From an uncultured Collinsella sp. (GTDB lineage: Bacteria; Actinomycetota; Coriobacteriia; Coriobacteriales; Coriobacteriaceae), in contig CAADSS010000011.1 of assembly GCA_900751695.1 (NCBI GenBank), forward strand, positions 1 to 64,000: DNA of 64,000 nucleotides, read 5' to 3'. Under the pieces are notes generated by a model. It was given only the letters and a program-made list of their open reading frames with translations, made no database searches and was not told the DNA's origin. Positions 45,705-54,727 of this stretch are shown here, piece after piece; the stretch's first letter is position 1, and every line of letters begins with the position of its first letter. The position numbers were made by a program, and so were the translations under genes.

Positions 45705-48700
45705 CTAGCGCTTACGGATACCCCAGACCAGGGCTCCGACGCCGGCCGTGGCGATGACAAATGCCATAAGCAGAGCGGCAGCCTGCTGGTCGCCGGTGGC
45801 GGGCAGGAAACCCTTGACCGTCTTAACGATGTTCGTCACGGTCTTGGGCGTGCCGGGATCGGGCGTCGGCACGGGCGTCTCGGGCTTCTTGTACGTGTTG
45901 TTGAACACGATACCCTCGACGCTCTTGTCGCCCTTGGTAAAGGCAACGTTCGCCTTGAGGTTGCCCTCGCCGTCGTCGACCACGTTGACGGTCGCGGTAA
46001 AGACGGACTTGTCGTAGGTCATACCGGCCTCGTCGCCCTTGACCTCGCTGATGGTGTAGACGTACGTACCGGGCTCGTCGTACTCGAACTTGTCGAAGTT
46101 GATCTTGCCGTCGGCATCGTTGGTAACCGTAGACTCGATGTCCTCGCCAACGAGCTTAAAGCTAAACTCGTCCTTCTTGAGCTCGCGTCCCTCGAGCACC
46201 TTGATGGCGCCGATGGAAACCTGCGTGGGCATGGCGTGATACTTGTTGGTAAAGCCAGCCGACTCGGTGGTTCCCTCGAGCTTGTGCGTCGCGGTCAGCG
46301 TGCCGTCGCCGTTGTCGGAGACGGTGGTCACGACGGTGTAGGTCGTGCCGTCATAGGTGACGCCCTTGTACAGGCCGAGCGCGTTGGGGCAAGCCTCGCG
46401 CAGCGTGTACGTGTGCGTACCGGGCGCCTCGTAGCGGATCGGGCTCAGCGTAACGTTACCGTTGGCGTCGTTGGTGCCACTAGCGACAGTCACGCCGTCC
46501 TCGAGCAGCTCAAACGTGAACTCGCCAGCTGCAAGGTCGCGGCCGGTCAGACGCTTAACCGTCTTGACCTGATCGGTCACGGAAGAATCGGTAGGTGCCA
46601 CGCCGTACGTGTTGGTGAACGTAAAGGCCGCACCGTCGCCGCCGTCGCGCTTGACGATCAGATGTCCGGCACCGTCATCGGTCACGGTGTAGGAAACCTT
46701 GCGCGTGGCGTTGGTGTCGTTGGTCACGCCAGGGGCGCTACCGGACTCGGCCACCGTGTAGGTAAAGGTGTGCGAGCGCGGGGCAGCGGGATCTGCGGGC
46801 TCGGACTCGTCGCTGGGCTCGTCGGCGTTGGCATCAGCGTCGGCGTCGGCCTCTTCAGCCTCTGCCTCGTCGGCCTCAGCCTCGTCAGCTTCGTCTGCCT
46901 CGGCCTTATCGGTCGCATCGTCCGTCACGCCCAGGGCGCGGTTGAGGTCCTCGAGCGTAAAGTGGATCTTGCCAAAGTCCACGTTGCCGGCCGCGTCGTT
47001 GGTTGCGGTCGTGCGCTCGGGCATCGGGGCACCCGCCTCGTCAGCGGTCACGGTAAAGGTAAACTTACCCGCGATGTCGGCCGGGGCCAGGCCCTCGGCT
47101 GCCTGGAGCTTCTTGGTGCCGATGAGTGCGGCATCCACGGCCTCGGCGCCGTAGACGTTTTCGAACAAGGGCTCGACGCCACCGTAGTCGACCGTTGCCG
47201 TCAGGGTACCGTCACCGTTGTCGACAACGATAACCTTAAAGCCAAAGCTCCACGTTGTAGCGGAAACGCCATTCGGCAGCCCGAATAAATCTTCGTAGGC
47301 CGTGTAGTTAATGGTCCAAGCGAGCTTACCGTCCTTGTCGGTACGATGGGCAAGCCCAGCCGCCTCAAGATTGGCAAGCATCTCGGTGTCGTAGTGCAGC
47401 GCATCAAAGCTCACATGCCCACCGATATTAGGCTTGAGGTTTTCGTAGCCCACAAGCTCGCCCTGATAGGCAATGCCGAACCAGAACTCGCCGTCGGCCA
47501 TCGGACGACCGGTCAGGGTCTTGGTGGCGACAACCTGAGCAGCGGTACCACCAGGCGTATTGGTCGTAGCGCTGTAGCTGTTGTGGAACGGAACCAGGGC
47601 ACTCTCGACCTTGTTCTCACCGCTCTTGTGGACCGTCGTATGCGTACCCTCGGGACCGCCGGAGACGGTCGTCGTGGCGGTAAGCGTACCGGCACCGTCA
47701 TCGGCGACGGCGATCGTCACGGTACGCACGGCGTCGTCGTAGGTGTAACCGGGCTTGCCATCATTCTTCTCGGCTACGGTGTACGTGAAGGTCTTGCCGG
47801 CGTCAGCCTGCGTAAACTTGACCTCATGGCCAGCCAGGATGTCGATCAGGCCGACCGTTGCCTCTGCCGTCGCAGGGGACTTGAAGTTGTTGGCTCCGGG
47901 CAGCAGGCCAAGCGCGTTGGCCGAGGCCTCGTCGGCAGGCGTCACGGTAAACGTGAACTGACCCTCAGTCATAGGACGTCCGGAGAGGCTCTTGCTGAGC
48001 TTGAGGCCGCCGGCCGCGGTGTAGTTAAGCTCAGTGCGGTATGTGTTGGTGAAGCGTCCGTTTTCCTTCTTGGTGACATTGGCGGTCAGCTTGCCCTCGC
48101 CGTCCTCAGTCACGGTCACTTCGGCGGTCGCGACATGCCCGTCATACGCCATGCCGGCCGCGTTACCCGCGTTCTCGCGGATCTCGTACGTGTAGGTTCC
48201 GGCAGCCGTGTAGTGGATCTTGCCGAACTTGATGGCGGCGATGCCATCCTTCGCGTACTTCTTGCTCACAGTTACGGTTGCGGGATCGGGCAGCGGGGCG
48301 CCCTCAGGAGCGGTGATGGTAAAGCTGAACTTGTCCCCCTCAGTCCACTCTCGGCCGTCAATGGCCTTGCTCAGGCCAAAGTCGAGCTCTGCATCGAGCG
48401 GGGTCACATTGTAGGTGTTCTTGAACTCGGCGGGCTCGGTGCCCTTCAGGACATGCTCGGCCTTGAGGGTGCCGTCGCCGTTGTCGGTGATGGTGGTCTC
48501 GATAGTGTACTTGGCGTCGCTGTACGTGATGCCCTTGCTGGTGGTTCCGCCGTTGGCCTCGCGCAGCGTGTAGGTGTGCTTGCCGGGCTTGTCGTACTTC
48601 ACGGGGCTCATCGTGATCTTGCCATCGGCGGCGTTCTTGCCGGTGGCGACGACCTTGGCGTCCTCGCCCTCGCCCTCGACGAGCTCGAAGGAGAACTCGC

Positions 48701-51700
48701 CCTCAGCCATGTCGCGGCCGGTCAGGACCTTAGTCGCGGTAATCTGGTCGGTGACACTCGTCTCGACAGGCGTCACGTTATAGGTATTGGTGAACGTAAA
48801 TGCCACATCGCCGTCCGGCTTGTGGGATACGCTCAGATTGCCCTTGCCGTCATCAGTCACGGTGAAGGAAACCTCGCGCGACAGCTTGGCGTCGTTGGTC
48901 ACGCCAGCGACCTCGCCGGACTCGGTCACGGTGTAGGTAAAGGTGTGCTCGCGCTTTTCGGGCTTCTCGCCCAGAGCCTTGTTAATGTCGTCGAGCGTAA
49001 AGGTAATCTTGCCAAAGTCGACCTTGCCCTTGGCATCATTGGTAACGCTCGCGTTCGCGGGCATGGGTGCGCCCTCTTCACCGGTCACGGTAAAGGTGAA
49101 CTTGCCGGCAATGTCAGCCGGGGTCAGGCCCTTAGGAACCTGCAGATTCTTCTTGCCCGCAAGCGATGCCTCGGCAGGCGCGGCAGTGTAGGTGTTCACG
49201 AACTCGTTGCCGGCATCGCCGTAGACAGCCGTCGCCGTCAGGGTACCATCGCCGTTGTCGACAACGGTTACACATGCGTCAATTGCCGACACGGTGGCGC
49301 TCACGCCCGCAGGCAGCTTGCCGGTCTGCTCGGCAGCAATGTAATGAATGGTCCACGTCGGTTTGTCTGAGCTAGCATCAAGCGATGCCTTGTCTTCCTC
49401 GACCAGCTTGGCGAGCGACTTGGTCGTGTACGTCAGCGGACCGAACTCAACCTTGCCACCCTTGTTGGTTGCATCCAGCAGAACCTCGTCGTGCCCCGCA
49501 TAGCTCAGCGCAAACTTAAATTCGTCATCGGCCATCGGGCGCCCCGTGAGCGTCTTGGTTGCCTCAAGAGTCAGCGAGGTTTCCGTCTTGGCGCTATAGG
49601 TGTTCTTGAACTCGGTCTCGCCCGAGATCTTTTCAACGTCAGCCTTAAGCCCACCCGTGGCCTTAACCGCCACGGTCACCTTGAACGTGGCAACGTTCTT
49701 GCTGTAGGTGATGCCACCAGCGTCGCCCTTGACCTCGCGGACCTCATAGGTGTACTCGCCCGGCTTGGCATAAGTAATCTTGCCAAAGTTAATGGCTGCC
49801 TTGCCCTTGTCGAGATTGGCATTGGTCACGGTCGCGGTCGCGGGTGCGGGCATCGGGGCGTCATTCTCGGACGTCGCGGAGAGCTCAAACTTAAACTTGT
49901 CCGTATCCGTCCACTCGCGACCCTCGAGCACCTTGATCAGGCCAAAGCTCGTCTTGGTATCCACCGTTGCCGGCGTCACGTTAAAGCTGATCTTGCCGTT
50001 GTTGCCCAGGTAGAAATTGACATGCGTCGCGGTCGCCTTGGCGGACACGTTGTTCCACTTGGGGTTGAGAACGTCGGTCGCGGTACCAGTGTTGTTGCTG
50101 CCCACACTCTCCTTGGTGGTGTGGAGCTCGTCGATAAAGGCTAGGCGCGCGGTTCCCACGCTAAACGAAAGGTTGCCGTCCTCGTCAGCAACAATAGCAC
50201 CGTCAAACTTCGCAGCGTCGCCGCCGATAAACTCGATGACGGCAGAGGCGGGCTTGGCCTCGCCGTTTTCGCCCTGCTCCTCAAACTCATCCTTGTAGTA
50301 ATAGGTGCCGGTATCTGCCAGCGAATTCTTTGCAGGCTGCGTGCGGTCCTTGTCCGTGTAAATAGGGGTCTGTTTCTGGAAGTAGTAGTAGCGGTTGGTG
50401 TCGGCCGGCTCAAAGGTCGCAACCGTATTGCCCAGATCGCCGGCAGCCCACTTGTTCGCGTAGAAATTCACGGTCTTGGCGCCGTTGGCAACGGTCGTAT
50501 TGTTCTCGATGTAATCCTTGAGCCCCGTTACCTTCTCGGGCGTAAACAGGTTGTCGAGCGCAGTGCTCTTCACGCTCGAGGTGTACTTCACGCGGATAGG
50601 CTGAGCGCTGTCGACCGAAAGCTTGCCGTCTACGGTCTTAAAGTGGCTCAGCGGAATCAACGACGCAGGAATGCTGACCGTTACGACATCGCCCTTCTGG
50701 GGATTGTCATCACCAGCACGCTGCACGGTAATGAGCAGGTCTTTTGCTTTACCATCGAACTCGTACGTATCGGTCTTGGTTTCTTTGTTGACCGTCTTGC
50801 TCGCCTTGGTAAACGGCGTGCCGTTGATGACGACCTTGGTGAAGCTGTCGACCTGCATAAAGTCGCCCAGCTCATCGGTAAACGTGATGTAACCGGACTT
50901 GGTCGCGTCGTAGCCCTTATCAATTTCGGTCGGATAAGGCGCCTCCGATGTGATGGCCTGTGAGATGTCGTCGAAGACCTTCTTGAGCTCTTCGGCATCG
51001 GTCGCCGACTTGTAGTAGTCGGATTTTTCCGCGCGTGCACCATGAGCGTCCCATGCCGTGGCATTGGGGTAGTTGCTCGAAACGGCCTGCATGAACTTGT
51101 TCTCTTTTTGGCTTTTTCCCGAATCCTGGATACCAGCACTGGGGTTCGCGCCATCAAAGATGCCGATGGTATAAACGGTGGCCTTGCCGTCCTTCATATT
51201 CTTAGCAGCTGTCACGGCAGCGTTGGCGACACCCGCATCGAATTTATTTTGCTTTGTTGGCGTACCGTCGGTAAAGAACACAATAATCTTCTTGGCGTCT
51301 TTGCGGCCATAAGTGGTAGTGATTTTCTCGGCCAGCTCTAGGCCATAGTCGGCGCGCGTGGCGCCGGCAGGCTGAATTTGATTAATTGTATTCTTCTTGA
51401 GATCATCCGCATTGCCGCCGGAACAGTAGGTCAATTCTTTCATAACCTGGGTGTAATTGTAGGAGTACCCTCCGTCGCGATACATATTGTTGCCGATATC
51501 GTTGGACTTCTTGCCCGCAAACTTAACAATGGCAACCCTATGCTGCCTATTGACGCCCTCGATGCTCTCATTTTGTTTTGCGATGGTATCGATAAAGCTG
51601 TTCGCAGCACTCTTCAGCGCATCGATACGCTTAGGTGAATCTCCGCCGCCCATATGATCATCCATCGAGCCAGAGGCGTCCAGCACCATCACGATGTCAA

Positions 51701-52040
51701 GCGGCGTGGTGACTGTCACGGTTGAATTAGACGTCGAGGACATCGCCGAAAGCGTAGTCAGGAAGTCCGACTCTTCGTTTCCCTCGGTTGCCATGACCGT
51801 CTTGTCGGTCCAGATTCGACCGACGTTTTGAGTCGTCACCTTATTGCCGCTGTGGCCGGCCGCCCATTTTTCCCAGCGTCCGCTGGTGTCGGGGTCGACG
51901 ACCGGTCCGCTCACCGCCGGTCCGTCCATTCCTGTGCTGGACCTAGCGTTGGCCTCGGGCAGCATGGCGAATGCTGCGGCTGGCAATACCAGCACTACGG
52001 CCAGTATCACCGCCAAGAGACCCCTCGTGTACTTACTCAT
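45705..52040 (-). CDS. Giant vWA adhesin with ten pilin-type isopeptide domains and LPATG anchor
   Basis: A 2111-residue cell-wall-anchored surface protein. Signal peptide 1-32; vWA domain from about 113 with MIDAS DASGS (121-125), which usually binds host ligands; a linker/beta region (about 400-720); then ten Spy0128/FctA-like domains (about 720-2045), each with a Lys near the start (e.g. TKTLTGRPM), a Glu in YTYEVRE-type strands and a terminal NTY Asn, the set that forms internal Lys-Asn bonds. Sortase motif LPATG (2079-2083), membrane segment, RKR tail. No sortase gene lies beside it. AAGGGAG precedes the ATG. Domain 8 has an acidic Glu/Asp/Ala insertion. Confidence 0.92.
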   Translation of the reverse strand: MSKYTRGLLAVILAVVLVLPAAAFAMLPEANARSSTGMDGPAVSGPVVDPDTSGRWEKWAAGHSGNKVTTQNVGRIWTDKTVMATEGNEESDFLTTLSAMSSTSNSTVTVTTPLDIVMVLDASGSMDDHMGGGDSPKRIDALKSAANSFIDTIAKQNESIEGVNRQHRVAIVKFAGKKSNDIGNNMYRDGGYSYNYTQVMKELTYCSGGNADDLKKNTINQIQPAGATRADYGLELAEKITTTYGRKDAKKIIVFFTDGTPTKQNKFDAGVANAAVTAAKNMKDGKATVYTIGIFDGANPSAGIQDSGKSQKENKFMQAVSSNYPNATAWDAHGARAEKSDYYKSATDAEELKKVFDDISQAITSEAPYPTEIDKGYDATKSGYITFTDELGDFMQVDSFTKVVINGTPFTKASKTVNKETKTDTYEFDGKAKDLLITVQRAGDDNPQKGDVVTVSIPASLIPLSHFKTVDGKLSVDSAQPIRVKYTSSVKSTALDNLFTPEKVTGLKDYIENNTTVANGAKTVNFYANKWAAGDLGNTVATFEPADTNRYYYFQKQTPIYTDKDRTQPAKNSLADTGTYYYKDEFEEQGENGEAKPASAVIEFIGGDAAKFDGAIVADEDGNLSFSVGTARLAFIDELHTTKESVGSNNTGTATDVLNPKWNNVSAKATATHVNFYLGNNGKISFNVTPATVDTKTSFGLIKVLEGREWTDTDKFKFELSATSENDAPMPAPATATVTNANLDKGKAAINFGKITYAKPGEYTYEVREVKGDAGGITYSKNVATFKVTVAVKATGGLKADVEKISGETEFKNTYSAKTETSLTLEATKTLTGRPMADDEFKFALSYAGHDEVLLDATNKGGKVEFGPLTYTTKSLAKLVEEDKASLDASSDKPTWTIHYIAAEQTGKLPAGVSATVSAIDACVTVVDNGDGTLTATAVYGDAGNEFVNTYTAAPAEASLAGKKNLQVPKGLTPADIAGKFTFTVTGEEGAPMPANASVTNDAKGKVDFGKITFTLDDINKALGEKPEKREHTFTYTVTESGEVAGVTNDAKLSREVSFTVTDDGKGNLSVSHKPDGDVAFTFTNTYNVTPVETSVTDQITATKVLTGRDMAEGEFSFELVEGEGEDAKVVATGKNAADGKITMSPVKYDKPGKHTYTLREANGGTTSKGITYSDAKYTIETTITDNGDGTLKAEHVLKGTEPAEFKNTYNVTPLDAELDFGLSKAIDGREWTEGDKFSFTITAPEGAPLPDPATVTVSKKYAKDGIAAIKFGKIHYTAAGTYTYEIRENAGNAAGMAYDGHVATAEVTVTEDGEGKLTANVTKKENGRFTNTYRTELNYTAAGGLKLSKSLSGRPMTEGQFTFTVTPADEASANALGLLPGANNFKSPATAEATVGLIDILAGHEVKFTQADAGKTFTYTVAEKNDGKPGYTYDDAVRTVTIAVADDGAGTLTATTTVSGGPEGTHTTVHKSGENKVESALVPFHNSYSATTNTPGGTAAQVVATKTLTGRPMADGEFWFGIAYQGELVGYENLKPNIGGHVSFDALHYDTEMLANLEAAGLAHRTDKDGKLAWTINYTAYEDLFGLPNGVSATTWSFGFKVIVVDNGDGTLTATVDYGGVEPLFENVYGAEAVDAALIGTKKLQAAEGLAPADIAGKFTFTVTADEAGAPMPERTTATNDAAGNVDFGKIHFTLEDLNRALGVTDDATDKAEADEADEAEADEAEAEEADADADANADEPSDESEPADPAAPRSHTFTYTVAESGSAPGVTNDTNATRKVSYTVTDDGAGHLIVKRDGGDGAAFTFTNTYGVAPTDSSVTDQVKTVKRLTGRDLAAGEFTFELLEDGVTVASGTNDANGNVTLSPIRYEAPGTHTYTLREACPNALGLYKGVTYDGTTYTVVTTVSDNGDGTLTATHKLEGTTESAGFTNKYHAMPTQVSIGAIKVLEGRELKKDEFSFKLVGEDIESTVTNDADGKINFDKFEYDEPGTYVYTISEVKGDEAGMTYDKSVFTATVNVVDDGEGNLKANVAFTKGDKSVEGIVFNNTYKKPETPVPTPDPGTPKTVTNIVKTVKGFLPATGDQQAAALLMAFVIATAGVGALVWGIRKR

Positions 52041-52092
52041 CGCGTCTCCCTTCTCGCGGTCTCAGACCTTGCAACAGCCTAAAGTTACGAAA

Positions 52093-52172
52093 TGAGACAC
52101 AATTTGGGCAGGTGACACACGTTCCAGATTTGATTTTGGGCGTGAGACAAATGTCTCACCAAAGTTGAGACA
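52093..52172 (-). promoter_or_regulatory. GAGACA palindrome cluster upstream of the adhesin
   Basis: GTGAGACAAATGTCTCAC (52142-52159) is a perfect inverted repeat; half-sites TGAGACA occur again at 52093-52099 and 52166-52172. The cluster lies about 55-130 bases upstream of the adhesin start and looks like an operator array for an unidentified regulator. Confidence 0.5.
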
Positions 52173-52216
52173 TGAGAGTTTTCGCAGGAAAACGGGTGCG
52201 ACTCGGAGCCGACAGG

Positions 52217-52327
52217 CCAAAATGATCCGTTTTCCCCCGTCTCCGGGGGCCCATTTCGTGGCAGACGGGTCACGCGGCAGTCCTCGCAAGGCAAAAATGA
52301 TTCGTTTTCCTCCGTCCTTGGGGGATC
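52217..52327. repeat. Short dispersed repeats Z2 and Z3
   Basis: Z2 (52217-52252) and Z3 (52291-52327) repeat the AAAATGATCCGTTTTCC motif of Z1. Z2 is followed by CCCATTTCGTGGCAG, which resembles the outer arm of L2. The 540-bp gap 52041-52582 holds only these, L3, the operator cluster and a terminator. Confidence 0.65.
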
Positions 52328-52355
52328 AAGGGCTGTTACTGATATGGTGCCATTT

Positions 52356-52508
52356 CAAAACTATGCCGGATTACGGGGCTAAAGTCGGGGCCCTCATCCA
52401 TACCCTCATTTTTTGAAAAACGGCAGGCTATCTACCTGCGGTTTTGTTTTTGCGATTTCGGTATGGTCGGAGGTTCGCTATCCAGCTCCGTAAACCGGCA
52501 TAGTTTTG
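52356..52508. repeat. Foldback element L3
   Basis: Twenty-three-base inverted arms at 52356-52378 and 52486-52508 with two differences (core CAAAACTATGCCGG). Interior: CCATACC/GGTATGG and CGGCAGG/CCTGCGG stems. Same orientation as L1, so L1 and L3 are direct repeats flanking the adhesin; even the bases outside the arms (GCCATTT before, TTCG after) agree. Confidence 0.88.
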
Positions 52509-52539
52509 TTCGTGGCGGCCCAACCGCGCGTTCACGCGC

Positions 52540-52573
52540 GGGGCCGGTGGGGCATTTTTGCCCCACCGGCCCC
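52540..52573 (-). terminator. Strong hairpin after the hydrogenase operon
   Basis: GGGGCCGGTGGGGCA pairs with TGCCCCACCGGCCCC around a four-base T loop, ten bases past the ferredoxin stop codon. Confidence 0.75.
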
Positions 52574-52582
52574 ATCCAAACG

Positions 52583-52924
52583 CTACTCCGGCTTGGTTTC
52601 TACCGTGGGGGTCTTGTCCGCTGCGACTGGGGTGCGGGCGGTGTCCATAGTCAGGCAGTGCTTGGGGCAGCTCTCGATGCACTCACCGCACACCACACAG
52701 GCATACGGGTCGATCGACCACGTTCCACCCTTGCGATCGACCGCGAGCGCGCCCGCCGGACAGCGACGCGTACACATGCCGCAGCAGATACACACGTCCA
52801 TGTCGTTGACGATATGCCCGCGCAAGCGCTCGGGTGCCGCGAGCTTCTCCTGCGGATAGCACACCGTTACCGGCTGCTTGACCATAGAGCCCAAGGCCGT
52901 CTTGGCAAATGTCAGCAAACTCAT
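52583..52924 (-). CDS. echF: Ech-type hydrogenase ferredoxin-like subunit
   Basis: A 113-residue subunit with two [4Fe-4S] motifs, C45xxC48xxC51xxxC55P and C76xxC79xxC82xxxC86P, similar to EchF/HycF/NuoI, relaying electrons between ferredoxin and the hydrogenase core. The C-terminal 25 residues are a Pro/Thr/Lys-rich tail. Last gene of the hydrogenase operon, seven bases after the large subunit. Symbol assigned by operon position. Confidence 0.88.
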   Translation of the reverse strand: MSLLTFAKTALGSMVKQPVTVCYPQEKLAAPERLRGHIVNDMDVCICCGMCTRRCPAGALAVDRKGGTWSIDPYACVVCGECIESCPKHCLTMDTARTPVAADKTPTVETKPE

Positions 52925-52931
52925 GCCGCGC

Positions 52932-54020
52932 CTACCTTTCCGTGCAGCTAATGCAGGGGTCGATGGTCAGGATAATCATGGGCACGTTGGCAAGGAGTAC
53001 GCCCTGCAGCGCATGCGTCAGACCCGCCAAGTTCTGCGACGTCGGCGTGCGCACGCGGAAACGGTCCAGGTTCTTGGTGCCGTTGCCGCGCACATAGTAA
53101 TACGCCTCGCCGCGCGGCTGCTCAATCACAACCTCGCCGCGCGCGCCGTCGGCCGGCGTAAGCTTGGTGCGCCCGCCAATCCCGTCGTGCGGAATCTTGC
53201 CCACAAGCTCCTTAATGATGTCCATGGCCTGCGTGACCTCGGCGCAACGCACCTGGCAGCGGGCATAGCAATCGCCATCGGTAGCAACGATGGGCTCAAA
53301 CGCGGCCAAGTCCGCATAGGCGCCGTCACCGAACATGCGCACGTCGTAGTCCACGCCCGAGGCGCGGCCGAACGGACCGACCATCGAAAGCTCCAGCGCG
53401 TCTTTCTTGCTAATCACGCCCACGCTATGCAGGCGCTCGCCGCAGCTGTTGTCGTCCAAAAACGTATGCACCAGGGCCTCGTAGTCAGGACGCATGGCAT
53501 CGAGCATCTGGACAATGCCCGCCAGCTCGGAATCCTCGATATCGTGCTTAAGGCCGCCGATCTCGTTAATCGACAGGATCACGCGACCGCCGCACGTGCT
53601 CTCAAAGATCTTGAGAATCTGCTCGCGCAGCGTCCATGAACGGTAGAACAGCGCCTCAAAGCCAAAGGCATCGGCGAGCAGGCCCAGCCACAGCAGATGC
53701 GAGTGGATGCGCGAAAGCTCATGCAAGATGGTGCGGATATACTGCACGCGACCGGGCACCTCGATGTCGAGCATGTGCTCGCAGGCGCTGGCATAGCCAC
53801 AGCTGTGGCCCACGGCGCAAATGCCGCAGATGCGCTCGGCGATGTAGCCAAACTGATGCATGTCGCGCTTTTCGGTGAGCTTCTCGAGTCCGCGGTGCAC
53901 AAAGCCGATCTGCGGAATTGCCTCGATGACGCGGTCGTCCTCGATCACCAGGTCCAGATGAAGCGGCTCGGGCAGCACCGGGTGCTGCGGGCCAAACGGA
54001 ATAACAGAGCGATGTGCCAT
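52932..54020 (-). CDS. echE: Ech-type [NiFe] hydrogenase large subunit
   Basis: A 362-residue catalytic subunit of a group 4 membrane-bound hydrogenase. Both nickel-ligand pairs are present: RICGIC (C65, C68) and DPCISC (C356, C359), which separates it from the Complex I homologue NuoD. The protein ends DPCISCTER, with no long C-terminal peptide for a maturation protease to remove. It evolves H2 with reduced ferredoxin while its complex moves ions. It overlaps none but follows the 30-kDa-type subunit by five bases. Confidence 0.93.
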   Translation of the reverse strand: MAHRSVIPFGPQHPVLPEPLHLDLVIEDDRVIEAIPQIGFVHRGLEKLTEKRDMHQFGYIAERICGICAVGHSCGYASACEHMLDIEVPGRVQYIRTILHELSRIHSHLLWLGLLADAFGFEALFYRSWTLREQILKIFESTCGGRVILSINEIGGLKHDIEDSELAGIVQMLDAMRPDYEALVHTFLDDNSCGERLHSVGVISKKDALELSMVGPFGRASGVDYDVRMFGDGAYADLAAFEPIVATDGDCYARCQVRCAEVTQAMDIIKELVGKIPHDGIGGRTKLTPADGARGEVVIEQPRGEAYYYVRGNGTKNLDRFRVRTPTSQNLAGLTHALQGVLLANVPMIILTIDPCISCTER

Positions 54021-54025
54021 GGGCC

Positions 54026-54727
54026 TTACGCCTCCTTTTTCTGCTTGTCGCGGGCGGCCTTGGCGGCAAGCGCCGCACGGACCTTGGCCGCTTTCTCGGG
54101 ATCCATGGCGGCGAGCTTTGCTTCCATCTCGGCAGCCTTGAGCGCGGCCTTTGCAGCGGCCTCATCGTGCTGAGCATCGGAGCCGGCAGCCGCAGTGGGC
54201 TGAGCAGCGGCACCCGCGGCATCGCCAGCGCCCGTGGCACCCTCCCCCGCAGCGGCCTTCTCGGCAGCGGCCTTGCGCGCCTTGGCCTCGGCAGCCGCGC
54301 GGACCTTCATGGCCTTCTCGCGCGCGGCCTTCACCTCGGGCGTAATAACGCTCATGGGTTCAGCGGTCGAGACCTGGTAGAAAAAGCCCTTAAAGTCGAT
54401 CTGCATGTCGGTGATGGCAAGCCCGAACAGGTCGTGTGCCTCATTTTCAAACGGGAACACCGCCGGATAGTACGAGCTGATGGACGGAATCTCCTGGTAC
54501 CGATCAATTCCCTCAACCACCAGGTTCTCGATCGCATAGCTGCCGTCCTGCGCAATATGCTCCTGAGCAGCACGAACGTCGATAAACGTATAGACCAAGC
54601 GATACGATCCGTCGTCCACACAGCGCTCGGCATGCATCTGCACAAAGCGCGCGCCGACGCCCTTGAGCGCCTGGACATGTGACAGGAGCTCATCGATCCC
54701 GACGGTAGTATAGATAGCCTTTTGCAT
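54026..54727 (-). CDS. echD: Ech-type hydrogenase 30-kDa-like subunit with Ala/Lys-rich tail
   Basis: A 233-residue subunit. Residues 1-120 are the NuoC/EchD fold, ending in the signature IPSISSYYPAVFPFENEAHDLFG. The remaining ~110 residues are an unusually long helical tail rich in Ala, Lys and Glu (KAAREKAMKVRAAAEAKARK), absent from ordinary EchD. Its start overlaps the stop of echC by one base. The tail may form a coiled coil or bind a partner. Confidence 0.87.
   Translation of the reverse strand: MQKAIYTTVGIDELLSHVQALKGVGARFVQMHAERCVDDGSYRLVYTFIDVRAAQEHIAQDGSYAIENLVVEGIDRYQEIPSISSYYPAVFPFENEAHDLFGLAITDMQIDFKGFFYQVSTAEPMSVITPEVKAAREKAMKVRAAAEAKARKAAAEKAAAGEGATGAGDAAGAAAQPTAAAGSDAQHDEAAAKAALKAAEMEAKLAAMDPEKAAKVRAALAAKAARDKQKKEA

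Noticed and set aside
46236..49370. Long plus-strand open frames opposite the adhesin
   Set aside because: They mirror the codon periodicity of the adhesin repeats and have no recognisable domains or ribosome sites.
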